From Ecytonucleospora hepatopenaei (lineage: Eukaryota > Microsporidia > Enterocytozoonidae), in NCBI GenBank assembly GCA_026692725.1, contig JAPMUG010000001.1, forward strand, positions 434,001 through 498,000: 64,000 nucleotides of DNA, written 5' to 3'. Positions 10,585 to 20,909 of this stretch are shown one piece after another. The stretch's first letter is position 1; the number at the start of each line of letters is the position of its first letter. The notes under the pieces are model-generated. The model saw nothing but the letters and a program-made list of their open reading frames with translations. It did no database searches and had not been told where the DNA came from. A program made the translations under genes and the position numbers.

Positions 10585-11371
10585 GCATGCCTTGGGTGTC
10601 ATATAAAACGGTCTCTAGAGTTCTGAAGAAGGATTCCAAGGCCGTTTATAAAAAACGAAAGCGCTTTCCAAACTTAAATGAAAAAAAGAAAAATGATAAG
10701 ATCGAGTTCGCAAAAAATATGCGAACTGGCGCGAGGAGTGGAAAAGAGTGGTCTTTTTTGATGTAAAAAGGTTTAAATTAGATGGACCTGACTCCATGCA
10801 GTTCTATTGGCATGCAATCGACTCCGAACCTACATGTTTTACGACCAGACAAGCTGGCGGAGGAAGAGTGTAATGGTTTGGGGAGCGTTTTCGTAAGTTG
10901 GAACCCTGCTTTAAGACGTTGTCGAGCAAACTATGGACGGAAAAGGGTATAAAAATTTGATTAAAAACAATAGTTTTGTTAATTCGGTCTAGTGATCAAA
11001 ATTTTATTTACCAACAGGATAATGCTTCCGTCCATTGTGTATATAAATGTCCAATAAATGTGGGAAAGGAAGGTGTAGATGTGATGGAATGACCTGCATG
11101 CTCACCAGACCTAAACCCTATTTATTCTTGTGTGCCTTATGCTGTACGAAAAGTATACGAAGGAGGTAAAAACTTTTTAAATTTTAAATCACTAAAAGAT
11201 GCAATTCTGGACGCATGGAAAAAATTTTCAAAAACATTGTTTGAAAATTTAACTGATTCAATGAAAAAAATGATGTTCGAAGTTGTTACTAAACAGGGAA
11301 AGACTATAAATTGTTTATTTTACAAACTTTTGTTCATTTTTTATATTATAATTTCAAAATTTTGCCGTTAA
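10585..11371 (+). pseudogene. Tc1/mariner transposase remnant
   Basis: Pieces in alternating frames include LKKDSKAVYKKRKRFPNLNE near 10620-10680, EWKRVVFFDVKRFKLDGPDSM near 10730-10800 and AGGGRVMVWGAF near 10850-10890. Further pieces are YQQDNASVHCVY near 11010-11045, SPDLNPIYSCV near 11103-11135, and an open C-terminus at 11132-11371. The N-terminal helix-turn-helix is missing. A possible degraded terminal repeat is at 11430-11465 (CCTTGCAAAATTTTG). Confidence 0.65.
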
Positions 11372-11469
11372 GGGTATTTAAAAATATTTTTTAGATAAAA
11401 ATATTTAAAACATTTTATTTATTAAAAAAGGATGTCAACCCTTGCAAAATTTTGTCTTAAATATTACTT

Positions 11470-12080
11470 AGTTTAACACTTGTTTAAAACGCAAACTTTT
11501 GTTCCCCAGTTAATAATAAAAGTTTAAATCTGTATTTTAGGAGCCTGAGCCACTTCAAAAACCTAGTAAAACACGTTAGTGGAAACGTATCGAGTTTTTG
11601 ATTTTTTTAAAGAGTTTTTCCTATAAATAACTATTTTAAATAATTTCTTAATGTAAAATCAAAAACATGCAAAGAATGTATGATTCTAGTATTTTTAAAG
11701 TATAAATTTTATGGCAGAAGGCCATTTAAAAAGGCTTAAATTTTGCCACTGGGTTAAAATTTTATTTTTACCTCTATTTTAGAGTTTTCAAAAAAACAAA
11801 ATTTTAAAAAGTTGTTGACTAAAAATTTTAGTAATTTTATTATAGATAAATGTATAAATGTAGACCAAATACTCGTTTTAAATCTTTTACTTCCTTTGGG
11901 CTAATCTGTACATGGAAATATAGTAGAAAGAAGACTTCAATTTGTTTACATTGTATTTTTAAAAGCTTTAAAAAGGAAGCAGAAGATTTGATTATATTTA
12001 TTTGAGCTATTGCTTGCTTGAATCAAATTGTGTTTTTTATCAACTTTAATGCCATATATATGCTTCAATTTTAAAAACTT
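11470..12080 (+). pseudogene. hAT transposase C-terminal remnant
   Basis: The segment PLQKPSKTR..KRIEFLIFLKSF near 11550-11620 corresponds to the PFKKPCETRWGT-IDFLIFLK region of the other hAT copies. GNIVERRLQFVYIVFLKALK near 11915-11975 corresponds to the VERSFSMLKDM dimerisation tail. No frame is intact. A Merlin fragment follows directly. Confidence 0.5.
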
Positions 12081-12089
12081 GTGTTAAAA

Positions 12090-12415
12090 ACCAATCATTA
12101 GGTAAAAAACATTGTGATAAGTTTTTGGATACAATTAATTGGTGGTGAAGGCATTATATTGAAATTGAAGAAAGCAAATTTGGCGGGCGAAAATACAACA
12201 TAGACCATAAAGTTGAAGGTGATTGGGTCTTAGGTATGGTAAAAAAAGCAGATCGAAAAATTATTTTTATACCAGTAAAAGACCTTAACTCAAATACCTT
12301 AGAAGTCTTAATAAGGAAATATGTCGAACCTAAGTCCGTTATTTTTATTGATCAATGGAAAGGGTATAGTTTTTAGCAAAATACTAAAGTCGGGTAAGTA
12401 AAAAATGGGACAGGC
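12090..12415 (+). pseudogene. Merlin (IS1595-like) transposase fragment
   Basis: It contains the central DDE core: IEIEESKFGGRKYNIDHKVE, GDWVLGMVKKADRKIIFIPV, and TLEVLIRKYVEPKSVIFIDQWKGYS (12160-12376). These align with the much better copies at 23500-23730 and 33750-33950. The zinc ribbon and C-terminus are missing, and no terminal repeats were found. It sits next to hAT sequence, like both other Merlin copies here. Confidence 0.7.
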
Positions 12416-12419
12416 CATA

Positions 12420-12765
12420 AACTTAAAAATTTTATAAAATCTTTAAAAACATTTGTAGTTTTCTAAACATAATTTTATTATAAGGATTAATCAAACAATT
12501 TTTTGTACAGTTGACAGCAAAATTTTAAACACTGTGGTATACTGCTCATAAAACAAAAACTATAGAATAATAACACACAACACACCTAAAAATTGTTTAC
12601 AAAAAATAATCTGTTTTATTTTTTTCTTACCAAATCTTTATTAATAACATAGGTTTTTTTTTCAAATCAAAAACGCAAATTTTTAGACACATAAAAAAAT
12701 AATAATCTAATCAATAAATTTTTCCCTCTTTTTTAGATAACTGTTTTTCATTAAATTTTAGCCAT
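12420..12765. other. AT-rich stretch, mariner leader
   Basis: No gene. The last ~100 bases (AATCTAATCAATAAATTTTTCCCTC and on) match the leader preceding the mariner starts at 5432 and 15238, so this is probably the 5' part of the next element. Confidence 0.4.
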
Positions 12766-13432
12766 ATGGGAGCTAAAAAGGAATTATCAGAAAAAGAAAA
12801 AAATATGATTTTTAATAGTAAATGAAAATTTAATATTCGCGATGCCTGTGTATTTTCATGTAAAAGTAAATCAACAGTTTACTGAATTTGGCGCGCGGGT
12901 GAAATTGTACCCAACAGAAAACACACAGGAAGGCCTCGAATACTATCAAAAAGGGTAGTAAAAAGTGTGATCAAAAAATCATACGAGAAAGGAGCAACTA
13001 CAACCTCAATTATTGAGAATTTAGGGTTTATAGTATCAAAAGATACTGTAAGAAGAGTAATAAAAAGAGATGCGTGTAAAAGTTTAGGAAAAAAAGCGCG
13101 AGCCAAATTTAGATCCTGAAAATATCGGGTTAGGAAAGATTGGGCAAAAAATACATTAAATTTAATGAAAAATGGCTATCGATAATCTTTTGGATGAAAA
13201 GAAAATTAATTTAGACGATCCAGATGGCATGCAATACTATTGGCATGACCTGGACAAAGAAAAAGAATATTATAACACCCGCCAATGCAAAGGAGGTGGA
13301 GTTATGGTTTGGAGAACTTTTAATTACGACGGTACAATTCACCTGGAATTTATTGACAGTACTATTGATTCAGGTAAATATAAAAAATTGATGAAAAAAG
13401 TCATTTTACCTAAAATCAATAGTAGTGATTAG
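12766..13432 (+). pseudogene. Tc1/mariner transposase, truncated
   Basis: Start MGAKKELSEKEKNMIFNSK, then IRDACVFSCKSKSTVY and GRPRILSKRVVKSVIKKSYEKGATT. SIIENLGFIVSKDTVRRVIKRDA follows, and then an open stretch at 13172-13432 (LDEKKINLDDPDGMQYYWHD, QCKGGGVMVWRTFNYDGTIHLEFID). It is cut after LPKINSSDQGS near 13440, before the second catalytic Asp, where a hAT-like element of another family begins. In-frame stops occur in the first third. Confidence 0.75.
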
Positions 13433-13619
13433 GGTAGCAAAAAAAAACGTCATGTTTTTAGTAACAACATATTTTTTGTGTTTTTTCACAAAAAAATGAC
13501 AATTTTGTTATAAAAAACAAATTGATTTTAATTATAAGCTTATAAGATCAAATTTCCCTCCCGTTTTTAAAAAAACATTATTTACCTTATTATGAGTTTT
13601 TTTGAGTTTAATAACAAAC

Positions 13620-14882
13620 ATGCCTAAAAAACGACATTGTTTAAGTGTTTAGACTCATCAAAGGATTTTATAACAAAAAATAAAGTAATTTATTGTAAAT
13701 ATTGTTTTTTTCAATTTCAAAAATTGATTTATATACAAAAAGAAAGTGTGAAAATCACACTAAAACCAATAAACATAGGAAAGAAAAGAAGTAAAAATTA
13801 GCAATGAAAAGATAAAAAAAGGCGAATTTTTTTAAAATATTTTGAATTATTTTCATCTTTTTTAAATGCTTATAAACTAACTTTTAATTGCTTTAATAAT
13901 GAAGCAACAAAAAATTTCTTTAATTTCTTAGGAAATCCTCTATATACTAAAGAATTTTATAGAGAAAATTTATTACCAGAAATTTTTGAAATTAAAAAAA
14001 GCAATATTTACAATAAATTTTTTGAAAAACCTTTTTGTTTATCTTTGGATGACTCTAACTTGCCTTATATGGGTGACGTTTTGGCAATAGACATGTCAAA
14101 ATAAAATTCAAAAAAATGTAGTAAAAAATTTTTAAGTTTAGTTTAAAGTATTTGTTACTGATGGTGCGACAGTATGTCGTAAAGTAGGCAAGATGTTTAA
14201 AGAAAAATATGGAGTAAAACATGTAATATGTCTTTGCCATAACTTACATAACCTTGCTGAAACCGTCAGAAAGGAATTAAAGACTTTAGGGCATTTTTTA
14301 GAAGTGATCAACATAAAGTGGTCAAAAGGACACCATTTTAAGCAATGTTGGAATATTTCGAAAAGTTTGCCAAAGTTTTCCAGTTATGTTACAACTATGT
14401 GGGGAACATGGATCGAGTCCGCACTTTTCTTTAAAGACCATTTTGCTGAAATTTTAGGTGTTTTTTCATAATTTCGCGAAGGGTCAGAGAGCATTAAAGT
14501 GGCTGAAAAACAGTATAAACAACTTCTTTTTGAATTTAAATTACTTGAAGAAATAAAAAGTTTGCCATCAGTTATTAAAAATTTAGAGAAAACTGATTTG
14601 ACATTAAAAGAACAATTAAATATTTTCTTTTCGGTTAAAAATAGCTTGAAAACAAAAATTTTTAGTGATCGTTTCGATCAAATAGTTGATAAAAATGTGG
14701 ATTTTAAATTTTTTATTGATGCATCAAAAAATTTACGAGATTGTAAATTTAAGCATTTTAAATACGTAAATTTAACCAATGCAAATATTGAGCGCTCATT
14801 TTCAGAGCAAAAACAATTTATATCATCCCAAGGAAATAATTTAACAGTAAAAAAACTTTTTCAAAGATTAATAGCCAAATAA
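13620..14882 (+). pseudogene. Second hAT-like transposase family, frame-broken
   Basis: It starts near MPKKRHCL (13620), with EFYRENLLPEIFEIKKSNIY and FCLSLDDSNLPYMGDVLAID near 13950-14090. After a break comes VTDGATVCRKVGKMFKEKYG, then VKHVICLCHNLHNLAETVRK (14150-14270), matching the hAT Asp plus Cys-His pattern. A 127-codon open stretch (14499-14882) ends in the dimerisation motif NANIERSFSEQKQFISSQGN. It shares little sequence with the element at 17-2068. Two or three frameshifts separate long open pieces, so decay is recent compared with the mariners. Confidence 0.75.
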
Positions 14883-14918
14883 ATTTATTTAAAATACTCT
14901 TTTTATTGTTTTTAAAAC

Positions 14919-15000
14919 ATTTTAATGTTTTTTCTAAAACAAATTATTAATTTTTTAACATTTTAATATTTTTTCTAAAACAAATTATTAATTTTTTAAC
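14919..15000. repeat. ~41-bp tandem duplication
   Basis: Two nearly identical head-to-tail units follow the second hAT-like frame: 14919-14959 and 14960-15000. Each contains TTTTTTCTAAAACAAATTA, and they differ at very few positions. It could be part of the transposon's subterminal region. Confidence 0.7.
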
Positions 15001-15237
15001 ATTTTAAAAATTTGAAAATTGTTGGTACCCCAGTTATGACCCTTTAAAATTGAATAAAATTTTCAAATTCTTTTATAGTTTGTCTTCAAATGTTGTGTTT
15101 TATAATTTAGGGGTATAAACAATAAATTTTTAAAAATCAAGTACGCAAAAGTATTAAGAATCAATCAAAAAATAATAGTTTAATCAATAAAATTTTTCCT
15201 CGTCATTTTTTAATAAATTTTTATATAAAGATTAGGC

Positions 15238-16549
15238 ATGCCATTGAAGAAACATCTAACTGAAATTGAAAAAAAACAATATCCTAAGATGTAGAGATGC
15301 AAACATGACTTCGGTTTAAGCCAAACGTATAACGGCAGATCAATATCAACCATATACTGTGTTTAGAACCAAAAGGAACCATTGGAGAGAAAGTTCGTCC
15401 AGGAAGATCTAGATTAATTTCAAAAAGGGTATTAAAATTGATTTCAAAAATCAGTTCGTGAAAAAGAAACTTGCAGCAAAATAATAAAAGAACTGAATTT
15501 AAAAGTATTGCATTGGCGTGATATTATATTAAAGTAATGCCAGACAATTAATAAAATTGCTATTTCAATTAAAATCCTTTCCTTCATTTTTTATATAAAA
15601 TTTTTTTAAAAAATTTACCCATATAGCAATTTACCATGGTAAGATCAGAAGGAAGAGAAAGAAGAGAAAAGGGAAAGAGACAAAGAAGGAGACAAGAGAG
15701 CATAGCTCACAGGACCAGACTAGCAAGAAATGAAGAAAACAACAATAATAATAACACTAATAGCAATGGCGATAAAAATAATTTAATAAATTCCTCTAGT
15801 TATTGTTCTCCTCCCTTTTTGTCTGTTCTCGGTACACATGATACTGTTATGCGTGTAATGCAAAAAATGATCCAAGGAAGTGGGGTATGAAGAAAGCTAG
15901 CCTAAACCTTGACGCATAGAAAAGAAAGATCAGGTTGGATGAAGTTTTAGAACGCATCAATTGGGACAAAGAGTGGAACAAGATTATTTTTTCTGATGAA
16001 AAAAAGTTTAATCTTGATGATTCAGAAGGCATGCAATATTATTGGTATGATAAATCACTTCATAGGGAAGTTTATTCAAAATGTCAATGTAAGGGAGGAG
16101 GTTTAATGCTCTGGGTGGATTCACGGCACATGGAACGCTGCACCTTGAGTTCATTGAAGGTACTATGACGTCAGGTTTGTACAAAAAATTATGAACGAGA
16201 TCATATTACCTTACATTTTGAATAATGATGAAGAATTTATTTATCAACGAGACAATTCAGGTATTCATGTGAAAGGTGAAATGGTAGGATTTTTGAGGAA
16301 AAAGGTATAAATGTATTAGATTGATCTTTATGCTCCTCGGATCTTAATTCAATTGAAATTTTATGGTGCTGGCTTGTCCGTAAGGTTTATGAATCAGGTA
16401 AATCTTTTAGATCAAAAAAGGACCTGAAAAAAGCAATTTTAGAAACAAAAGAAATAATTCCAGATAATTTAATAAAAAACTTAGTTAATTCAATGCCTAA
16501 TCGTTGCCTGGAAGTTATTAAAAACCTTGAAAATAAAATAAATTATTAA
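15238..16549 (+). pseudogene. Tc1/mariner transposase interrupted by element copy f
   Basis: Starts MPLKKHLTEIEKK. Before the insertion it reads SKIIKELNLKV; after it, DTVMRVMQKM continues the same helix-turn-helix region in frame. Then come EWNKIIFSDEKKFNLDDSEGM, QCKGGGLMLW, a degraded YQRDNSGIHVKGE, CSSDLNSIEILWCWLVRK, and an open end to the stop at 16547-16549. Terminal repeats are visible outside: TACGCAAAAGTATTAAGAAT near 15139-15158 and its complement near 16550-16571. It has several stops and frameshifts. Confidence 0.8.
15514..15834 (+). mobile_element. TG...CA basic-peptide element (LTR-like), copy f
   Basis: A 321-bp plus-strand unit inside the mariner transposase. The left end (TGGCGTGATATTA) is diverged, but the hairpin partner (GCCAGACAATTA) is kept. 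The right end reads CTGTTCTCGGTA. Flanking pentamers TGCAT and CACAT match at 3 of 5 positions, fitting an old insertion. The ATG at 15636 starts MVRSEGRERREKGKRQRRRQ, ESIAHRTRLARNEEN, an Asn-rich run and NSSSYCSPPFLSVLG, still open through the element end. Confidence 0.7.
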
Positions 16550-16574
16550 ATTCTCAATATTTTTGCGTAGTTAA

Positions 16575-17080
16575 AAATATAGTGATCAGGGTAACTAAAT
16601 TTTTAATATACATTTTATACTTAAAATTTTATAATAAATAGGGGAATTTAATCAATTCTAAATAAATTTTTTTAATATGTATATATTTTAAAATATATTT
16701 ATATATTTATATAAATTTTTTACCTCAAAAAGAACAGTCTCAATAATTTTGTGTATTACTCTATATTAAATAATAAAATATTATTGTTAAAACATGGTAT
16801 TTAAATTATTTTTATATAATTATAATTTACTAAAATATTTTTATATAATTATAATTTACTAAAATATATTTTGTCATAGTATTATATAAAATAACTTTAT
16901 ATCAAAAAATAAAATTTATCTTTTTTAGGCAAATAGAAAAATTTAAAATAATGTCTAATAATTTGTAAATACCTTAAACAAAATACATAAAATATAAATT
17001 ATTCATTTTATATTTTAAATTAAATATATTACAATTTATAATTAAATAATTAAATAAATATATAAAATATATTATTTAAC
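16575..17080. other. Gene-free AT-rich junction between transposon zone and gene island
   Basis: No frame can be supported. It contains a direct duplication of about 29 bp (near 16806-16863, units with ATAATTATAATTTACTAAAA) and a polymorphic-looking AT tract up to the stop codon of the next gene. Confidence 0.5.
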
Positions 17081-17488
17081 TTAATTTTCACTTTCACTGC
17101 TGCTTATTGTAAGATTTTCATGTAAATTAGTTTCTAATGAAGTATCTGAAGTATCTGAGTTATTATCATTTTTAAATTTCTTTATAAATCCACACATTAA
17201 TCCTTTTTTTCTTTTTAACATTGGTTTTTTTCCAGAAAATTGAGGCATGTCCCTACAACACTCTTCATTACTTTCTTCTTCTTCTTTACTTTTTTCATCT
17301 TTACTTTTTCCTTTACTTTCTTCTTTACTTTCTTCTTTACTTTCTTCTTTACTTTTTGTAGAAGAAGTACTAGATTCTCTTTTTCTTTTATTCTCTCTAT
17401 TTTCTTTTTTATCTATTTCTTTATCATCATTATAAAAATTACTACTAATGATAATTTTAAAAAATATTATAATTTTATAAAAATTCAT
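17081..17488 (-). CDS. Hypothetical secreted charged-repeat protein
   Basis: 135 residues, no family recognised. The N-terminus (MNFYKIIIFFKIIISSNFY) is a short basic-hydrophobic stretch that could be a signal peptide. It is followed by an acidic/basic low-complexity region with SKEESKEESKEESKGKS repeats at about residues 45-70. A Cys pair (EECC) sits near 75, a basic patch (PMLKRKKGLMCGFIKKFKND) at about 88-107, and a Ser/Asp-rich tail closes it. The array of four Lys-Glu-Glu-Ser units is a 12-bp tandem repeat in DNA, likely to vary in length. It is the first intact gene after the transposon zone. A secreted or spore-wall-type role is only inferred. Confidence 0.55.
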   Translation of the reverse strand: MNFYKIIIFFKIIISSNFYNDDKEIDKKENRENKRKRESSTSSTKSKEESKEESKEESKGKSKDEKSKEEEESNEECCRDMPQFSGKKPMLKRKKGLMCGFIKKFKNDNNSDTSDTSLETNLHENLTISSSESEN

Positions 17489-17820
17489 AAAGATTAAATT
17501 TTTTATCTTTTAATAGGTTTATAAATTATATAATTTTTTAATACTTTTTATTTATTTATAATCTTAATATATTTTTATTTATTTATGATCTAAATATATT
17601 TTAATTACTAATATATTTTATTTTATTTATAATATTCTATTAATAATATTTTATTTATTTATAATCTTAATATATTTTTATTTTAATTACTAATATATTT
17701 TTATTTATTATTATTTTATTTATTTTTATTTTTATTTATAAGGTATATATAAATATAAACAGTATAAATATAAATATTTTTTTATAAAATATAAACAGTA
17801 TAAATATAAATATTTTTTAT

Positions 17821-17828
17821 ACCCTTCC
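17821..17828 (+). promoter_or_regulatory. CCC box upstream of the CCCH gene
   Basis: ACCCTTCC lies 29 nt before the ATG at 17857, in otherwise pure AT sequence. Similar TACCCTT-like boxes precede many genes in the window. CCC- or GGG-like motifs near the start codon are a described property of microsporidian promoters. Confidence 0.45.
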
Positions 17829-17856
17829 AAAAACAGCAAAAAATATATATAACAAT

Positions 17857-18645
17857 ATGTCATACTATACTAGAGATAATAATTCAAATAATTACAATAA
17901 TAGAAATAATTCAAATAATTACAATAATTACGATAACTATAATAATAGAAATAATTCATATAATTATAATAATCCATATAATTCAAACAATAATTCAAAC
18001 AGAAATAGAGATAGAGAAAAAGATAAATTAATTTGTAGAGATTGGTTAAATGGTAGCTGTACAAGAAGTAGCTGTAGATTTGTCCACCCTGCCACCCACC
18101 CATTCTATGCCTACACCAACCCATCCTGTGACATCCACCCAGATGAAATAAGAGTGGGTGTGATGGTAAGCAGCAAGAATGAAAAAGAGGCAGATATGAT
18201 ACAAATAGCAAATTATAAAATAATATCAGAAACAATGAATTATAATAATTTAAATAACAGTAACAATTATAATAACAGTAACAATTATAATACAAATAAT
18301 TATAACAATAATACAAATAATTATAATAACAATAATAAATATATTATATTACCAAGTTATAAATCATTTAGTATACCATTTAATAAAACATTAGTATATG
18401 GAGAGATAGAAAAGTACCAGAAGGAAATGAGAGAGAAAAGAGATAATAATAGGAATAATTATAATAATTATAACAATAATTTAAATAACAGTAATAATTA
18501 TTATAACAGTAATATAAATAACAGTAATTTAAATAATTTAAATAATAGAAATAATTATAATAAAAATAATTTAAATAATAACACTAACCATAATGTTAAT
18601 GGTAATTCACCAGAATATAAAGAATATCAAGTACCATATAAATAA
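17857..18645 (+). CDS. Asn-rich CCCH zinc-finger protein
   Basis: 262 residues. An Asn/Tyr-rich N-terminus (about residues 7-50) precedes one CCCH finger, CRDWLNGSCTRSSCRFVH (C-x7-C-x4-C-x3-H, residues about 61-78). A conserved-looking block ending VGVMVSSKNEKEADMIQIANYK follows, then two more Asn/Asn-Tyr-rich stretches separated by PSYKSFSIPFNKTLVYGEIEKYQ. Single CCCH fingers usually bind RNA, so a role in mRNA processing or decay is plausible but unproven. The finger-coding region (18040-18170) is far richer in G+C than the flanking repeats, suggesting that only this block is under strong constraint. Confidence 0.75.
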   Translation: MSYYTRDNNSNNYNNRNNSNNYNNYDNYNNRNNSYNYNNPYNSNNNSNRNRDREKDKLICRDWLNGSCTRSSCRFVHPATHPFYAYTNPSCDIHPDEIRVGVMVSSKNEKEADMIQIANYKIISETMNYNNLNNSNNYNNSNNYNTNNYNNNTNNYNNNNKYIILPSYKSFSIPFNKTLVYGEIEKYQKEMREKRDNNRNNYNNYNNNLNNSNNYYNSNINNSNLNNLNNRNNYNKNNLNNNTNHNVNGNSPEYKEYQVPYK

Positions 18646-18756
18646 ATAATATAATAATAATATTATAATAAAAAAATAATAATAAATTTATATATATTTA
18701 TATTTTAAACAGTATAATATTATATTATATAGTATTATATAGTATTATTTATTTAT

Positions 18757-19737
18757 TTAATAAAATAATTCTTTTATCTCCTCCTCTGTATATACCTTAA
18801 ACTTCCCTCCTCTCAACACTCCCACTGATACGTCTTCTGGCTGTACTTCCACACCCACATGTTCTTTAATAGCATTTAGACATATTTGAATATTATCATC
18901 TAATGATACATTATTTAATATATTACTATTATATGTATTATCATTATTTAATAAATTACTATTACTATTATATGTATTATTTATTACCCTCTTTTCTACA
19001 TATGTTTTAACTGCATTATAATTATTACCAGCTGTTAATACATTTTCAGTACTAAAACTACAACTAGGATCTAAATAGAAAATCATAGGGTGTAAAATAT
19101 TGTTATTGTTTAATATATTACTGTTTGAATTATTGTTTAATATATTACTGTTTGAATTATTGTTTAATATATTACTGTTTATATTATTATATAAATTACT
19201 GTTTATATTGTTTGAATAACCCGCTATTATCATGTAACTCCCATATGGCCTATACCCTCCCTCACTGCTTACGCTTATCATCCTCTGCGCATACTCCTGC
19301 ATGAACGTCTCTATGGAGGGATAGCTGCCGTACACCTCCTTGTACTCGTGGCAGTAGGTCTGGGCGTGCTGCAGCTGCTCCATGAAGTCTGGCTGCATTC
19401 CGCTGTATGTCACTCCTATGGTGTCACATATGTTGAATACCTTATGGTAGGTGGATTTGTTAGTTAGTTTATTAAGATTTTTATAACTAACTAACACTGC
19501 ACCACTATTATTGTTGTTATATAAATTGTTGTTATTGTTATTGTTTGTATTGTTGTTATTATATAAATTTATATTACTGTTTGTATTATTATATAAATTT
19601 ATATTACTGTTATTATTATTTGATATACTACCTATACATATACTACCATTTAATGCTGCTACTAATGCATTATCATATTGACTTAAATTACCACTGCTGG
19701 TATATGTGTTAAAGTTTTTATTAGGATTGAATTGCAT
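18757..19737 (-). CDS. PSMA2: 20S proteasome subunit alpha type 2
   Basis: Core-particle structural subunit. The fold is recognisable in order: FNTYTSSGNLSQYDNALVAALNG (weak version of the alpha N-terminal motif), TYHKVFNICDTIGVTYSGMQPDF, and HAQTYCHEYKEVYGSYPSIE. These are followed by GGYRPYGSYMIIAGY (alpha2-type RPFG block), PMIFYLDPSCSF and VQPEDVSVGVLRGGKFKVYT. At 326 residues it is about 90 longer than usual. The excess is Asn-rich tracts at roughly residues 38-75, 175-215 and 250-275, which fall at surface loops in the known fold. Active-site residues are not expected in an alpha subunit. Alternative alpha types are possible but alpha2 fits best. Confidence 0.82.
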   Translation of the reverse strand: MQFNPNKNFNTYTSSGNLSQYDNALVAALNGSICIGSISNNNNSNINLYNNTNSNINLYNNNNTNNNNNNNLYNNNNSGAVLVSYKNLNKLTNKSTYHKVFNICDTIGVTYSGMQPDFMEQLQHAQTYCHEYKEVYGSYPSIETFMQEYAQRMISVSSEGGYRPYGSYMIIAGYSNNINSNLYNNINSNILNNNSNSNILNNNSNSNILNNNNILHPMIFYLDPSCSFSTENVLTAGNNYNAVKTYVEKRVINNTYNSNSNLLNNDNTYNSNILNNVSLDDNIQICLNAIKEHVGVEVQPEDVSVGVLRGGKFKVYTEEEIKELFY

Positions 19738-19826
19738 ATAAACTAATAATGTATATTATACTATATACTACGTATTATAAATATAAGTTATATTATTTGT
19801 TAGTATAAAATAAAATATAAAAATAT

Positions 19827-19834
19827 AAGGGTAT
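19827..19834 (-). promoter_or_regulatory. CCC box upstream of PSMA2
   Basis: On the minus strand this reads ATACCCTT, about 90 nt upstream of the PSMA2 start at 19737, the only G+C cluster in a long AT leader. Confidence 0.4.
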
Positions 19835-19971
19835 AAAATAAAATATATAAAAATATATTATATAACAGTAATATATAGTAAAATAATAAAATATAAAAAT
19901 ATTACTAATAAAATATAAAATATATTACTAATAAAATATTACTATTATAAAATGATAAACTTTAATTATTC

Positions 19972-20631
19972 TTATATTGCCCTGGTCTTCTTTTCCTTAT
20001 ACTCTGCTATTGGCCCTTTCTCTTTTATCACACTCACTGTTGCTCCTCTGCTTAGCAGGTGCCCTTCCTCCTTCTTCTTCTCAAACTCTGCTCGGGTCAG
20101 CCCGGTGAATCCGTGCGTCTGCGACTCCCTCACCTTCTGCTGCCCTGGCAGCTTGTTCTTGGCTCGGCGCAGGGCGTCCAGCGCTGCTGCCCTGTGCTGC
20201 GCCGTGTCCTTCGTTCTCACACTCACTATGTTCTGCCCTGAAAACACCCTGGCTGCCCTGCCGTACGGCTTGCCAAAGGAATTCCTCATTCCTGTTTGCA
20301 GCCTGTCTGCTCCGGCACAGGTCAACATCTTGTTGATCCTCAGCACGTTGAGGGGCTGCGGACATATCCTCATGTGGAAGCTTTCCTTTCCCACCACCTT
20401 TACCATGTGCTTGTTAGCAGCTATACGTGCACTTTCCAGTGCTTCGCTGGAAATGTGCTCATCTGTAAGTGAGACCAAGTTGATTCTAAGAGGGAAGCTT
20501 AGAGCATCTGCCTTTCTGTTTCCCAAGTCATGGATGGCTAATTTACTTTCAGGGACACCCCTACAAAATCTACTCTTTATGTATGCTTTTTTATTTAATG
20601 TTCTGTAACATTTAAAAGGTCTTCTTCCCAT
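19972..20631 (-). CDS. RPL10: 60S ribosomal protein L10 (uL16)
   Basis: 219 residues, the normal length. It begins [20 protein letters not shown] and contains the conserved [20 protein letters not shown], the [24 protein letters not shown] block and the loop [16 protein letters not shown]. It contacts tRNA at the large-subunit P-site region and is needed for late 60S maturation. The gene has no Asn-rich insert and is clearly richer in G+C than its neighbours, typical of a highly expressed gene. The long plus-strand frame across the same DNA is a shadow. The start is supported by the conserved first residues. Confidence 0.95.
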   Translation of the reverse strand: MGRRPFKCYRTLNKKAYIKSRFCRGVPESKLAIHDLGNRKADALSFPLRINLVSLTDEHISSEALESARIAANKHMVKVVGKESFHMRICPQPLNVLRINKMLTCAGADRLQTGMRNSFGKPYGRAARVFSGQNIVSVRTKDTAQHRAAALDALRRAKNKLPGQQKVRESQTHGFTGLTRAEFEKKKEEGHLLSRGATVSVIKEKGPIAEYKEKKTRAI

Positions 20632-20810
20632 GTTTAATAGAAAATTATGTTATTTTTAATTAAATATTATATTAAATATTAAATTATTATATTATTAAAT
20701 ATATGTTACTGTTATATTAAATTAAATATATTAAATATGTTACTGTTATATATTATTATAAATAAAATATGTTAATGTTATATAGAATTATAAATAAAAT
20801 ATAAAATTAT

Positions 20811-20820
20811 AAGGGTAAAT
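20811..20820 (-). promoter_or_regulatory. CCC box upstream of RPL10
   Basis: On the minus strand it reads ATTTACCCTT, about 180 nt upstream of the RPL10 start, in an otherwise AT-only leader. Confidence 0.35.
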
Positions 20821-20909
20821 TTTTTTACAAAATATTTTATTTATTTTAGTAATATATTTTATTAGTATTTTATATTTTATTTTATATTTTATTTTATATT
20901 TTATTTTAT

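Noticed and set aside
19952..20608. 218-codon plus-strand frame over RPL10
   Set aside because: Antisense shadow of the highly conserved, G+C-richer RPL10 gene. No protein-like features of its own.
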